Of a stretch of DNA of 64,000 bases, positions 41,822-50,608 are shown one piece after another. Position 1 is the first letter of the stretch. Each line of letters starts with the position of its first letter. Under the pieces are notes generated by a model. That model made no database searches. It saw nothing but the letters and a program-made list of their open reading frames with translations, and was not told where the DNA came from. Source of the stretch: Arthrobacter sp. B2a2-09 (GTDB lineage: Bacteria > Actinomycetota > Actinomycetes > Actinomycetales > Micrococcaceae); the NCBI RefSeq assembly GCF_027587375.1, contig NZ_JAMXIC010000017.1, forward strand, positions 1 to 64,000, written 5' to 3'. Position numbers and translations under genes: made by a program.

Positions 41822-42303
41822 GCGAGCGCCACTTCGAGTGCCTCGATAAGCTTTTCGGAATCGGGCTCGACGGCGGACGAGAAGCGGGCGAGCACCTCAC
41901 CTTCGCGGCTCACGAGGAACTTTTCGAAGTTCCACTTAACCTTCTGCGGTTTGGAGCCGTCGGCCGTCCGGGTCAGCTCGGCATACAGGGCGTGCTGCTG
42001 CTTGCCGCGGACCTTGGCCTTGCTCGCGAGCGGGAACGAGACTCCGAAATTGCGCTGGCAAAAGTCCGCGATCTCGGCGTCGGAACCCCTTTCCTGGCCA
42101 CCGAACTGGTTGCATGGCACACCCAGAATCTCGAATCCACGGTCGCGGTATTTGCCGTAGAGCTCCTCAAGTCCTGAGTACTGGCGCGTGAAACCACATT
42201 TCGAAGCCACGTTGACAACCAGTACGGCTTTGCCCTCGAAACGCCCAAAGTCGGCCTGGGAGCCGTCGTTGAATGTCAGGGGGATGCTGTAGAGCGGGGA
42301 CAT
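41818..42303 (-). CDS. Glutathione peroxidase family protein (thiol peroxidase)
   Basis: The 161-residue protein has the GPx tetrad pattern. Cys36 lies in NVASKCGFT, Gln70 in CNQFGGQERG, and Trp124-Asn125 in VKWNFEKFLV. Cys replaces selenocysteine, and Cys64 and Cys82 are additional. As actinobacteria mostly lack glutathione, it probably reduces peroxides with thioredoxin or mycothiol. Its TAG stop and that of the amidohydrolase lie in the same CTAG, a 4-base tail-to-tail overlap. Confidence 0.95.
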   Translation of the reverse strand: MSPLYSIPLTFNDGSQADFGRFEGKAVLVVNVASKCGFTRQYSGLEELYGKYRDRGFEILGVPCNQFGGQERGSDAEIADFCQRNFGVSFPLASKAKVRGKQQHALYAELTRTADGSKPQKVKWNFEKFLVSREGEVLARFSSAVEPDSEKLIEALEVALA

Positions 42304-42400
42304 TGAATCGCTTCCTTACGACGTGAACCTTGGCAAACTGCCGCACTCGAGTCTACGCGCGGAAGGGCGGTTGGGCGGGGTCCAGGGAAAGCGATGACTT

Positions 42401-43888
42401 CTACGGCTGAGGGGCCGTCGTTTTGGTAGTTGCGGTAGCCGACGGCGTCGGGCTGGTGGGCGCCGACGGCGTGGGCTTGGTGGGTGCCGGCGTCGCGGGC
42501 ACGGGCGCGGGCGACTGGGTGTGCGTCACGGTCGGCACCGGAGCGGGGAGGCTCGACGCCGGCGCCACCGTGGGCGGTACGGTCACCTCAGGAGGGACTG
42601 TCGCTGTGGGCTCCTGCGTCACCACAGGAGTTTGCGTCACCACAGGAGTTTGGGTCACGGTAGGGGCTTGCGACGGCGTTTGGTTCGGGGTGCCGCTCGC
42701 TGTCTTGCTTGGCGTGGGGGTAGCACTCGGCGAGGGCGTCGGCGTCGCGGTCGGAGTGCCCGTCGGCGTCGGACTCGGCGTCCCGGTCGGCGTCCCTGAA
42801 CCACTCGGCGTCCCCGTCGGGCTCGGCGACGGCGTCTTAGTCGGCGTCCCGGTGGGTGACGCCGTCGGCGTGTGCGTGGCCGTAGCAGAGGGGCTCGGCG
42901 TCACAACCTTCGTCTCCTGCACCCCGCCGGTCACCGCCTGTCCGGAGGGAACGGCCCCCGGGTCAGTCGGCACGGCCCCGGGGATGGACCAGACAGACCC
43001 AGCCGAGGTCGCGGTGGCGGAACCTGGCTGGTAGCTGACCATCGGGATATCGCCGAGGGGATCCACTTGCTTGGTGGGCAGGAAAGTCCAGTTCATCGGG
43101 TTGGTGTAGACGCCGTTGAGAATGGTCTCGAAGTGCAGGTGGCAGCCTGTCGAGGAGCCCGTGGTTCCCACCCTGGCAATGACCTCGCCTACCCGGACCG
43201 ATTGCCCCTTGACGACGGCGATGCCCTGCAGGTGGTTGTACGTGGTGACCAGGCCGTTGCCGTGATCAATTTCCACGCGATTGCCGCCGCCCCACGGGTG
43301 CCAGCCCACGGCCCGGACCACGCCCGAATCGGCTGCGTAGACGAGTGTGCCGCAGGCCGCGGCGAAGTCCTGGCCCCAGTGGAACTCCCCCGGCAATCCG
43401 GTGATGGGATCGATCCTCAATCCGAAGGGAGAGCTCGGAACCAGCATTTCAAGCGGCGCGTAGAGTTTCCCGGCAGGGGGCCGGTCGAGAGAACTCGACG
43501 AGACACTAAGAGTGCCTACGCCGTTCTTGTCGAGGGTTTGGACCGGGGAACGTTCAAAAGACACCGTGGCTTTGTCGCCTGCAACGACGGGGGCCGACGA
43601 CGGGCTCTGAGGCACGGTCCCCTGTGCGCCGGCAGTGGCACCGTCCGTGGGTAGCATGCCTGGTTCAACCTGACCCATGGCCAACGATCCGTCGCTTGCC
43701 GCTCCGCCCAGACCCGGTCCCTGGAACCCAAAAGCGAGGATCACCATGACCGCGAGGAAACAAGCCGAAAGGACCCGGCCAAATTTTCTTGAGAGCACCA
43801 GATCGACAATCTGGCCAGACTCATGATGCTTTCCCACAGCCACTCCTGAGACGGGCGCTCCTCCCCAGTACGGGCGCGCTCGTCCCAT
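42401..43888 (-). CDS. M23 family metallopeptidase with Thr/Pro-rich wall-spanning tail
   Basis: The 495-residue protein has a transmembrane or signal segment (VLSACFLAVMVILAFGF, about 39-55), then a LytM/M23 domain. The domain shows FHWGQDFAAACGTLVYA (first zinc His/Asp), NRVEIDHGNGLVTTYNHL and GSSTGCHLHFE (HxH). The last 170 residues are repeats of TPS, PTGTP and TPT, typical of flexible wall linkers. It acts in the cell envelope on peptidoglycan cross-links. ATG at 43888 is chosen; a GTG at 43918 is also in frame and neither has a clear ribosome site. Confidence 0.9.
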   Translation of the reverse strand: MGRARPYWGGAPVSGVAVGKHHESGQIVDLVLSRKFGRVLSACFLAVMVILAFGFQGPGLGGAASDGSLAMGQVEPGMLPTDGATAGAQGTVPQSPSSAPVVAGDKATVSFERSPVQTLDKNGVGTLSVSSSSLDRPPAGKLYAPLEMLVPSSPFGLRIDPITGLPGEFHWGQDFAAACGTLVYAADSGVVRAVGWHPWGGGNRVEIDHGNGLVTTYNHLQGIAVVKGQSVRVGEVIARVGTTGSSTGCHLHFETILNGVYTNPMNWTFLPTKQVDPLGDIPMVSYQPGSATATSAGSVWSIPGAVPTDPGAVPSGQAVTGGVQETKVVTPSPSATATHTPTASPTGTPTKTPSPSPTGTPSGSGTPTGTPSPTPTGTPTATPTPSPSATPTPSKTASGTPNQTPSQAPTVTQTPVVTQTPVVTQEPTATVPPEVTVPPTVAPASSLPAPVPTVTHTQSPAPVPATPAPTKPTPSAPTSPTPSATATTKTTAPQP

Positions 43889-43968
43889 TGTGGCCGCTAT
43901 GAAATCGAATGGGAACACTCGACTTTTTACTTGGCCCGCTCGCTAACCACTCGCCGGACCGTGGCGGG

Positions 43969-44349
43969 CTACTCGCCGAGGTTCTCTTTCAGCAACGCGC
44001 GGTGCTCGACGGCGGCATCCGAATGCAGCGCGCGGCCGGCGTCGGTCAGCTCGAGGTACAGCGAGCGGCGGTCATCCGAGCAGGTTTGGCGGGAGACGAG
44101 TCCGGCTTTCTCCAAGCGGTCAACAACTTTGGAGACGGCGCTCTGGGTCATCGGAGTCCGCTCCCCGAGTGCCTTCATGCGGCAGGCAGAGTCAACGCTT
44201 TCCGCAACGAGATCGAGGATTTCGAATTCGTTGAGGCCGATGTCGAACTTGGCTTCGAGGGCGCGGTCGATCGCGGCCGCGGTGCGGAAGTACGAGTTCT
44301 GGATGCTGCGCCATTGCTCAACCAGCTGGCGATCCTGCGTTGTTGCCAT
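43969..44349 (-). CDS. MarR family transcriptional regulator
   Basis: The 126-residue protein has the MarR winged helix: NEFEILDLVAES, then TPMTQSAVSKVVDRLEKAGLVSRQTCSDDRRSLYLELT. It is divergent from a DHA2-type exporter, with palindromes between, so it very likely represses that exporter and itself and releases on binding a phenolic or toxic compound. The Cys in RQTCSDDRR of the wing could add redox sensing. Confidence 0.92.
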   Translation of the reverse strand: MATTQDRQLVEQWRSIQNSYFRTAAAIDRALEAKFDIGLNEFEILDLVAESVDSACRMKALGERTPMTQSAVSKVVDRLEKAGLVSRQTCSDDRRSLYLELTDAGRALHSDAAVEHRALLKENLGE

Positions 44350-44412
44350 GGCCCGATTCTAGTCGAAACCAAAGATGAAGTCCACGTCATAAGATTCCTA
44401 GTCATATTCCTT

Positions 44413-44425
44413 GTCATTGAATGAC
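44413..44425. promoter_or_regulatory. MarR operator candidate in the divergent promoter
   Basis: GTCATT-G-AATGAC is a perfect 13-base dyad. Further GTCAT half-sites flank it (for example 44376-44380, 44390-44394, 44401-44405 and 44428-44432). The whole 96-base spacer is AT-rich, with a possible minus-10 TATAGA before the exporter start, which has no visible ribosome site. Confidence 0.75.
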
Positions 44426-44445
44426 GTGTCATATAGATTAATTCC

Positions 44446-45912
44446 ATGACTTCACCAAGCACCCTCACTAGATCTGCCGAGCAGCTCCATACAGCCGTCC
44501 GCTGGACCCGGGCCCAGTGGCTGCTGCTTATGGTGGTGTGCACAGTTCTGGCCCTCGACGGCCTGGACGTTTCCATGGTGGGCGTAGCCCTTCCCTCCAT
44601 CGGCCACGAACTCCACCTCGGAACCGATTCCCTGCAGTGGATCGTTTCCGCCTACGTGCTGGGCTATGGGAGCCTGCTGCTCCTGGGCGGGCGGCTCGCC
44701 GACCTGCTGGGCCGGCGTCGGATCTTCCTGATCGCTTTGACCGTGTTCGCCGCGGCATCGCTCCTCGGCGGCCTCGTGAATGATCCCACCCTCTTGATTG
44801 CCACGCGATTCGTGAAAGGCCTGGCCGCGGCATTCACTGCCCCTACCGGGTTCTCCATCATCACCACCAACTTCGCTGAGGGCCGCGAGCGGAACAAGGC
44901 GCTGTCCATCTTCACCACTTTCGGCGCGAGCGGCTTTTCGCTCGGACTGGTTGTTGGCGGGCTCATGACCAGCTTGAGCTGGCGCTGGACCTTCCTGGTG
45001 TCGGTCCCGATCGCCGTCGCGGTGGTGCTTCTCGGCATGTTGTTCATCCCCCGGGACAAGCCGTCCACGCAAGAAAGCGGCCACGATGTCTGGGGCGCAG
45101 TCACCCTCGCGCTCGGCATGCTTGGCCTCGTGTACACCTTGGTTTCAGCGCCGGAGAAGGGTTGGGGATCTGTGGCAACAATCGCCGGATTCGCCATCTC
45201 TGCTGCCGTGCTGGCAACTTTCGCCGTCATCGAAAACCGCGTCAAGCACCCGCTCATCCGCTTCGGCATCCTTCGTGAAGGCTGGGTGGCCCGCGCCAAC
45301 CTGAGCGCCGTTGGATTGTTCGGCTCCTACCTGAGCTTCCAGTTCATCCTCACCATGTACCTGCAGTCGGTGCTCGGCTGGTCTCCCTTGGGCATGGCGC
45401 TTGCCTTGCTTCCCACCGGGCTCCTGGTGGCAACGAGCGCCCCCTTCGCGGACAGGTTCATCGAGAAATTCGGGGCCCCGAAGCTCATCCTCACCGGCCT
45501 GACCTCGCTGGGACTGGGCTACGTCTTGTTCCTCCGCGTTGGAACCTCACCCAACTACGTCCTGGACATCCTTCCCTCGGTCATCCTGCTGGGCATCGGT
45601 TTCGCTTTGGCTTTCCCGTCCATCAATGTCCAAGCCACCGCCGGCATCCGGGATTCTGAGCAAGGGCTGGCCGCCGGACTCATCCAGACCAGCACGCAGG
45701 TTGGTGCGGCTTTGGTCCTTGCTGTGACCACTGCGATCGTCAGCGGCCACGACACCGCCGCAGGGGCAAGCGGCACGGTCAGCGCCGCCGCGATGCTCGA
45801 TCAGTATCGGCCCGGCTTGGTCCTGAGCGCTGCCGTGGCAATCGCGGCCCTGCTGGTGGCAGCGTCCCCGGCGCGCCGCCGTCGGGCACTTGCCGAGCAA
45901 CCCGCAAGCTAA
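44446..45912 (+). CDS. MFS transporter, DHA2 (14-TM) drug exporter type
   Basis: The 488-residue protein has about 14 hydrophobic segments and DHA2 motifs. ALDGLDVSMVGVALPSIG is in TM1, GGRLADLLGRRRIFL is the 2-3 loop, and the motif C-like GFSLGLVVGGLM is in TM5. Such proteins expel drugs and dyes with proton influx. The neighbouring MarR gene and dyad indicate induction by its substrate. It ends before a 15-bp hairpin. Confidence 0.93.
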   Translation: MTSPSTLTRSAEQLHTAVRWTRAQWLLLMVVCTVLALDGLDVSMVGVALPSIGHELHLGTDSLQWIVSAYVLGYGSLLLLGGRLADLLGRRRIFLIALTVFAAASLLGGLVNDPTLLIATRFVKGLAAAFTAPTGFSIITTNFAEGRERNKALSIFTTFGASGFSLGLVVGGLMTSLSWRWTFLVSVPIAVAVVLLGMLFIPRDKPSTQESGHDVWGAVTLALGMLGLVYTLVSAPEKGWGSVATIAGFAISAAVLATFAVIENRVKHPLIRFGILREGWVARANLSAVGLFGSYLSFQFILTMYLQSVLGWSPLGMALALLPTGLLVATSAPFADRFIEKFGAPKLILTGLTSLGLGYVLFLRVGTSPNYVLDILPSVILLGIGFALAFPSINVQATAGIRDSEQGLAAGLIQTSTQVGAALVLAVTTAIVSGHDTAAGASGTVSAAAMLDQYRPGLVLSAAVAIAALLVAASPARRRRALAEQPAS

Positions 45913-45928
45913 GGGGACTCGCGCGAAA

Positions 45929-45964
45929 GGTGCCGGCCCGCTGTTTCCACAGCGGGCCGGCACC
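45929..45964. terminator. 15-bp perfect hairpin after the DHA2 exporter
   Basis: GGTGCCGGCCCGCTG and its exact complement flank a 6-base loop (TTTCCA). No T run follows on the plus strand; on the minus strand it is followed by TTTC. It probably ends the exporter transcript. Confidence 0.75.
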
Positions 45965-46019
45965 GCTACTTAAACAAGGCGGCACCTTGCGCGAACGCGA
46001 CGCTGCGCAACAATAGACC

Positions 46020-46931
46020 ATGGTCAACTTCCTCAAGAAGTGGCAATCGGAACTGCGGATGACTTTTACGGGTCACCCGCAGTCCACGCCTGACTGGGTG
46101 CTGCGGCTTGCGGAGGGGAACGACCCCGGATACCACCTTCCCGGATCGGCCGTCTGGGCTGTCCACGGGTCCATGTCCACGATCGTCGCCGGAATCCGGG
46201 TGCTGCTCATGCAGTCCCTGCACCCCGGCGCCTTGGCGGGGGTGTACGACCATTCAGGCTTCAAAAGGGACCCCCTCGGCCGGCTGGCAAACACCATCCG
46301 TTGGATATTCACCGTGAGCTACGGCTCCATGGACGCGGCCCACACGGCAACCCATTTCGTGCGGCGGGTCCATGACTCCGTCAAGGGCAACTACGTTGAC
46401 GCCCAGGGACAGACCCGCGAGTACTCAGCCAATGATCCCGAGCTTCTCCGCTGGGTCCACGTTGCGTACGCGGATTCCTTCGTGGCGGCACACCGGATCT
46501 GGGGTGGTCCGGTCCCCGGCGGTGCCGACGCCTACATCCGCGAGTGGGCCCAGGCCGGCCGCCTGATGGGAGTCGAGGACCCTCCCCTGAGCCTGGCCGA
46601 GGTGACCTCGGAAATGGACCAGTGGTACGCGTCCGGCCATCTCCGCGCGGACGAACGGCTCAGGGAAACCATCGATTTCATCAGGTACCCCCCGTTGAAA
46701 GCGTCGCTGCAACCGGGTTACCGGATCTTGTTCGCCGCGGCCGTGGCCAGCCTGGAGCCAAGGTATCGGGAACTGTTAGGGCTGGAAAAAGCCCGTTTTG
46801 GCCCCATCCCGCTGCCATCGATTCTCGCCGCGCGGGTGGTCCTCGCCGTCGTCCGCCTGACTTTGGGCCGCAGTGGCCCCAGCGAGCAAGCCGCCCGGAA
46901 ACGGCTGCGGCGCTTGGGGTACGAGGCATAA
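46020..46931 (+). CDS. Oxygenase MpaB family protein (DUF2236)
   Basis: The 303-residue protein matches the MpaB/latex-clearing DUF2236 family. HPGALAGVYDHSGFKRDPLGRL precedes the invariant TATHFVRRVHDSVKG, and LLRWVHVAYADSFVAAHRIW comes next; these carry the His and Arg residues expected at the heme site. Family members bind a b-type heme and some cleave rubber or act as ER-bound oxygenases, but the substrate of this group is unknown. No ribosome site is seen before the ATG, so the mRNA may be leaderless. A shared terminator separates it from the convergent putA. Confidence 0.88.
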   Translation: MVNFLKKWQSELRMTFTGHPQSTPDWVLRLAEGNDPGYHLPGSAVWAVHGSMSTIVAGIRVLLMQSLHPGALAGVYDHSGFKRDPLGRLANTIRWIFTVSYGSMDAAHTATHFVRRVHDSVKGNYVDAQGQTREYSANDPELLRWVHVAYADSFVAAHRIWGGPVPGGADAYIREWAQAGRLMGVEDPPLSLAEVTSEMDQWYASGHLRADERLRETIDFIRYPPLKASLQPGYRILFAAAVASLEPRYRELLGLEKARFGPIPLPSILAARVVLAVVRLTLGRSGPSEQAARKRLRRLGYEA

Positions 46932-46935
46932 ACGC

Positions 46936-46982
46936 AAAGAAGCCCGGCGGAACGGCTTGTGGCCGTCCCGCCGGGCTTCTTT
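46936..46982. terminator. Two-way terminator between mpaB-like gene and putA
   Basis: AAAGAAGCCCGGCGG (46936-46950) pairs exactly with CCGCCGGGCTTCTTT (46968-46982). An inner ACGGC/GCCGT stem extends the hairpin. A and T runs at the two ends let it work for both convergent genes. Confidence 0.92.
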
Positions 46983-46991
46983 GACGAATCG

Positions 46992-49900
46992 CTAGATCAG
47001 CGCGTCCGACAGGTGGTTCGGAGTGCCGAAGCGGTGCGCCGTGATGCTGATGGCCTGCTCGTGCAGGAACGGCAGCATCTCGATGCGTCCGGCCGGGGTC
47101 ACCATGCCGTGGTAGATCGCGACGTCGGGACGACCGCCGGTCGCGGCGCTCAGCGCGCTGCTGTCCCCGCCGATCAGGCGGATGCGGCCACCGTTGATGC
47201 CTGCAGCGGAAACCAGCCATTCGGCGTCGTTCTGGATGCGGGTGCCCACGCCGAGCCCCGCGAACGCCGCGATAACAGCCTCGGGAAGCTCGACGGCGGA
47301 GGACACCGTGAGTGCCGAACCCGCCACTGCCCCGGCTGCTACGACGCGAAGCAAGTCCACGAGCTTCCCGTCCTCGGACAGGCGGATGGTCACGGGGACG
47401 GCCCTGTACCGGAAGACGTTACGCTCGGCGCTCAGGCCGGAGACGTCCTTGCGGGTGCCGAATTCCGTGGCCCATGCCGCGGCGTCGCTGAAGAGCGCCT
47501 TCTGCAGGGCCTCCGCGTCGCTGGCCTCAACAAGCGGGCCTGCGGCCTTGGCCGCGGCCAGGATCGAGGCTGCCGCACCCTTGAGCGTGGCACCGCGCTT
47601 GGCTGCGGGCTCGGCCGGGAGCCAGCTGCCCAGTCCGAGCAGATAGTTGGGTCCGCCGGCCTTGGTGCCCGCGCCCACGGCGGACTTCTTCCAACCGCCG
47701 AACGGCTGCCGCTGGACGATTGCGCCCGTGATGCCGCGGTTCACGTAGAGGTTGCCGGCCTGGATGGTGTCCAGCCAGACGCCCATTTCATCGGAATCGA
47801 GCGAGTGCAGTCCGGCGGTGAGGCCGTATTCGATCTCGTTCTGGATGGCGATGGCTTCTTCCAAGGTGGACGCGGTCATGACGCCCAGGACCGGGCCGAA
47901 GAACTCGGTCAGATGGAAGTAGGAGCCGCGCTTGACGCCGAAGCGGATGCCCGGGGACCACAGACGGCCGGTCTCGTCCAGCTTCTCCGGCTTCACGGCC
48001 CAGGTCTCGCCGTCGCCGAGGGTTGTCAGTGCGTTGAGGAGCTTGCCGTTGGCCGGCTCGATGATCGGGCCCATCTGGGTAGTGGCCTGTTCCGGGTAGC
48101 CCACCTTGAGCGAGCGGGCAGCGTCCACGAGTTGGTTGTGGAAGCGCTCGGACGTGGCAACGGAACCCACCAGGATCACCAGCGAAGCGGCGGAGCACTT
48201 CTGTCCGGCGTGTCCGAAAGCCGAATACACGACGTCCTTGGCGGCGAGATCGAGGTCCGCGTGCGGGGTGACGATGATGGCGTTCTTGCCCGAAGTCTCC
48301 GCCAGCAGCGGGAGGTCCTGCCGGAAGGAGCGGAAGAGCTCAGCGGTCTCGTAACCGCCGGTGAGGATCACGCGGTCAACGCTGGGGTGCGAGACCAGCT
48401 GGGTGCCCAGCTCGCGTTCTTCGAGCTGCACGAGCGCCAGCACCTCACGCGGCACACCGGCCTCCCACAGCGCGTCCACCATGACGGAACCGGAGCGGCG
48501 GGCCTGCTTTGCGGGTTTGATCACGACGGCGGATCCCGCCGCGAGTGCCGCCAGCGTGGAGCCCGCAGGAATCGCCACCGGGAAGTTCCACGGCGGGGTG
48601 ACTACGGTGAGGTTCGCTGGGACGAACGTGGCGCCGTCGACCGTTTCCAGGTCCTTGGCGCGCTCAGCGTAGTAGTGCGCGAAGTCGATTGCTTCGCTGA
48701 CTTCGGGGTCGCCCTGTTCGATCGTCTTGCCGGTCTCGGAGGCCATGACCTCGAGAAGTTCGGCGCGGCGGGATTCCAGGATGTCGCCTGCGCGGTGCAG
48801 GATGGCTGCGCGCTCGGCGGCCGGCATGGCGCCCCATTTTTCGCCTGCCTCGACGGCGGCGGCGATGATGCGTTCCAGTTCCTGGGGCTCGCTGACCTTA
48901 CTGGCTTCAACAATCGCGTTGCCGGCGGTGGAGCCCGGAATGCGTTCCAGGATGGCGCGGCCCCAGGCCCGGTTGGCGGGCAAGGCAGGGTCGGTGTCCG
49001 GCGTGTTGGCGAAGCCCTGGCTTGGCGTGGAGGCCTCGGGCTTGTTGCGGTCCTGCGTGCGGTTGGGGGCCGGAACGGCGTCGTCCAGCTCCGCGAGCGA
49101 GTGAAGGAAACGCTGCTTCTCGCGTTCGAACAGCGATTCGTTCTCGCTGAGTTCGAACACCGCCGACATGAAGTTGTCCTGGCTTGCACCCTCTTCGAGG
49201 CGGCGGATCAGGTAGGCGATGGCGACGTCGAACTCGCCCGGGTGCACCACCGGCGTGTACAGCAGGAGGCTGCCGACATCCTTGCGGACGGCCGTGGCCT
49301 GGCCCGTGGCCATGCCGAGGAGCATTTCGAACTCAATCGCGCCTTGCCCTTGCGAGGCGATCCCGCGCTCCTTGGCCAGCAGCCACGCGAATGCAACGTC
49401 GAAGAGGTTGTGGCCGGCGACGCCAATGCGGACCGCATCGATGTGCTCGGGGGTGAGGGCGTAGTTGAGGACGCGCTTGTAGTTGGTGTCCGAATCCTGC
49501 TTGGTGCCCCACGTGGCGAGCGGCCAGCCCTGGATGGAGGCCTGGACCTGTTCCATGGGCAGGTTGGCGCCCTTGACGACGCGCACCTTGATGGGAGCGC
49601 CGCCATTGGCCCGGCGGGCCGCAGCCCATTCCTGCAGTTCCTGCATGGCCGAGAGCGCGTCCGGGAGGTAGGCCTGCAGCACGATGCCGGCCTCGAGGTT
49701 CTTGAATTCGGGCTTGTCCAGGATCCGGGTGAACACGGCCATGGTCAGGCTGAGGTCCTTGTATTCCTCCATGTCCAGGTTGATGAACTTGGGTTTGGGG
49801 AACGATGCAGCCAGCTTGTAGAGCGGGGTGAGCTTCTCCACCACGTGGTCCACGGCTTCGTCGAAGGCCCACAGCGAGTGCGGGGCCACTGTGGAGGACT

Positions 49901-50483
49901 CCTTGATGGAGACGTAGTCGACGTCGTCACGAGCCAGGAGCTTGAGGGTTCCCTCGAGCCTGCGGCTGGCTTCGCGTTCGCCCAGGACGGCCTCGCCCAG
50001 CAAGTTCACGTTCAGGTGTACGCCGTTCTGCTTGATCTTGGCGATGGCCGGGCCGAGCTTGGCGTCCGTGGCGTCCACGATCAGGTGGCCCACCATGTCA
50101 CGGAGGACTTTGCGCGCGATCGGGATGACCACCTGCGGCAGGACCGGAGCCATCACGCCGCCGGTGCGCACAGCAGCGCGCATGTACCAGGGCAGGAAGG
50201 CCGGGACCTTCGGGGCAAGCTTGGCCAGGTTGCGGCCGGCGACGGACAGATCCTCGGGACGGATGACGCCGTCGACGAATCCCACCGTGAAGTCCAGGCC
50301 ATTCGGATCCTTGAGGACGCCGGCGAGGCGCTGTGCGGAGACGTCAACGGGCACCTTCGAGGCTTCGGTGAGCCAGTGTCGAACCAGTTGGATGGCTTCG
50401 TGGGCCAACTCCTGGAGGTGTCCGGATTCCGGGGTGGACTGTGTCCTGGCGTCGATGCTCGAATCCCGGGTTGGTGTGCTCAT
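46992..50483 (-). CDS. putA: Bifunctional proline dehydrogenase / L-glutamate gamma-semialdehyde dehydrogenase
   Basis: The 1163-residue protein has a PRODH FAD barrel (about 60-460, with VRVVKGANLPMEQ and YKRVLNYAL). An aldehyde dehydrogenase domain (about 500-985) follows, with VTPPWNFPVAIPAG, Glu729 in LLAETSGKN and nucleophile Cys763 in FGHAGQKCSAAS. It converts proline to glutamate, channelling P5C between the sites. The N-terminal ribbon-helix-helix DNA-binding domain of enterobacterial PutA is absent; regulation likely comes from the divergent LysR. The C-terminal roughly 150 residues form the non-catalytic ALDH-like domain of longer PutA types. It ends at a shared terminator. Confidence 0.97.
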   Translation of the reverse strand: MSTPTRDSSIDARTQSTPESGHLQELAHEAIQLVRHWLTEASKVPVDVSAQRLAGVLKDPNGLDFTVGFVDGVIRPEDLSVAGRNLAKLAPKVPAFLPWYMRAAVRTGGVMAPVLPQVVIPIARKVLRDMVGHLIVDATDAKLGPAIAKIKQNGVHLNVNLLGEAVLGEREASRRLEGTLKLLARDDVDYVSIKESSTVAPHSLWAFDEAVDHVVEKLTPLYKLAASFPKPKFINLDMEEYKDLSLTMAVFTRILDKPEFKNLEAGIVLQAYLPDALSAMQELQEWAAARRANGGAPIKVRVVKGANLPMEQVQASIQGWPLATWGTKQDSDTNYKRVLNYALTPEHIDAVRIGVAGHNLFDVAFAWLLAKERGIASQGQGAIEFEMLLGMATGQATAVRKDVGSLLLYTPVVHPGEFDVAIAYLIRRLEEGASQDNFMSAVFELSENESLFEREKQRFLHSLAELDDAVPAPNRTQDRNKPEASTPSQGFANTPDTDPALPANRAWGRAILERIPGSTAGNAIVEASKVSEPQELERIIAAAVEAGEKWGAMPAAERAAILHRAGDILESRRAELLEVMASETGKTIEQGDPEVSEAIDFAHYYAERAKDLETVDGATFVPANLTVVTPPWNFPVAIPAGSTLAALAAGSAVVIKPAKQARRSGSVMVDALWEAGVPREVLALVQLEERELGTQLVSHPSVDRVILTGGYETAELFRSFRQDLPLLAETSGKNAIIVTPHADLDLAAKDVVYSAFGHAGQKCSAASLVILVGSVATSERFHNQLVDAARSLKVGYPEQATTQMGPIIEPANGKLLNALTTLGDGETWAVKPEKLDETGRLWSPGIRFGVKRGSYFHLTEFFGPVLGVMTASTLEEAIAIQNEIEYGLTAGLHSLDSDEMGVWLDTIQAGNLYVNRGITGAIVQRQPFGGWKKSAVGAGTKAGGPNYLLGLGSWLPAEPAAKRGATLKGAAASILAAAKAAGPLVEASDAEALQKALFSDAAAWATEFGTRKDVSGLSAERNVFRYRAVPVTIRLSEDGKLVDLLRVVAAGAVAGSALTVSSAVELPEAVIAAFAGLGVGTRIQNDAEWLVSAAGINGGRIRLIGGDSSALSAATGGRPDVAIYHGMVTPAGRIEMLPFLHEQAISITAHRFGTPNHLSDALI

Positions 50484-50549
50484 GCGCTTCGTTCCTTTTG
50501 GTGCGGAGAGGGCTTTGTTTCCACCAGTATGGATCTACAATCAGATTAG

Positions 50550-50577
50550 GAAAAGCGATCTTTTCTGAAGAATATTC
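50550..50577. promoter_or_regulatory. Dyads in the putA/LysR divergent promoter
   Basis: GAAAAG-CGAT-CTTTTC (50550-50565) and GAATATTC (50570-50577) are perfect dyads in an AT-rich stretch of the 125-base spacer. They are candidate LysR sites for proline-responsive control of putA and self-control. Confidence 0.6.
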
Positions 50578-50608
50578 ATTAGATTTCTCGACCCTTCCGG
50601 AGAGCTGA

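Noticed and set aside
42423..43034. A plus-strand frame coding Gly/Val repeats opposite the M23 peptidase tail
   Set aside because: It is the complement of Thr/Pro codon repeats in the peptidase tail and has no gene features.
46959..50549. A 1196-codon open frame on the plus strand opposite putA
   Set aside because: It is the antisense shadow of a clear PutA gene in a high-GC region; its translation has no recognisable domain and mirrors PutA codon positions.
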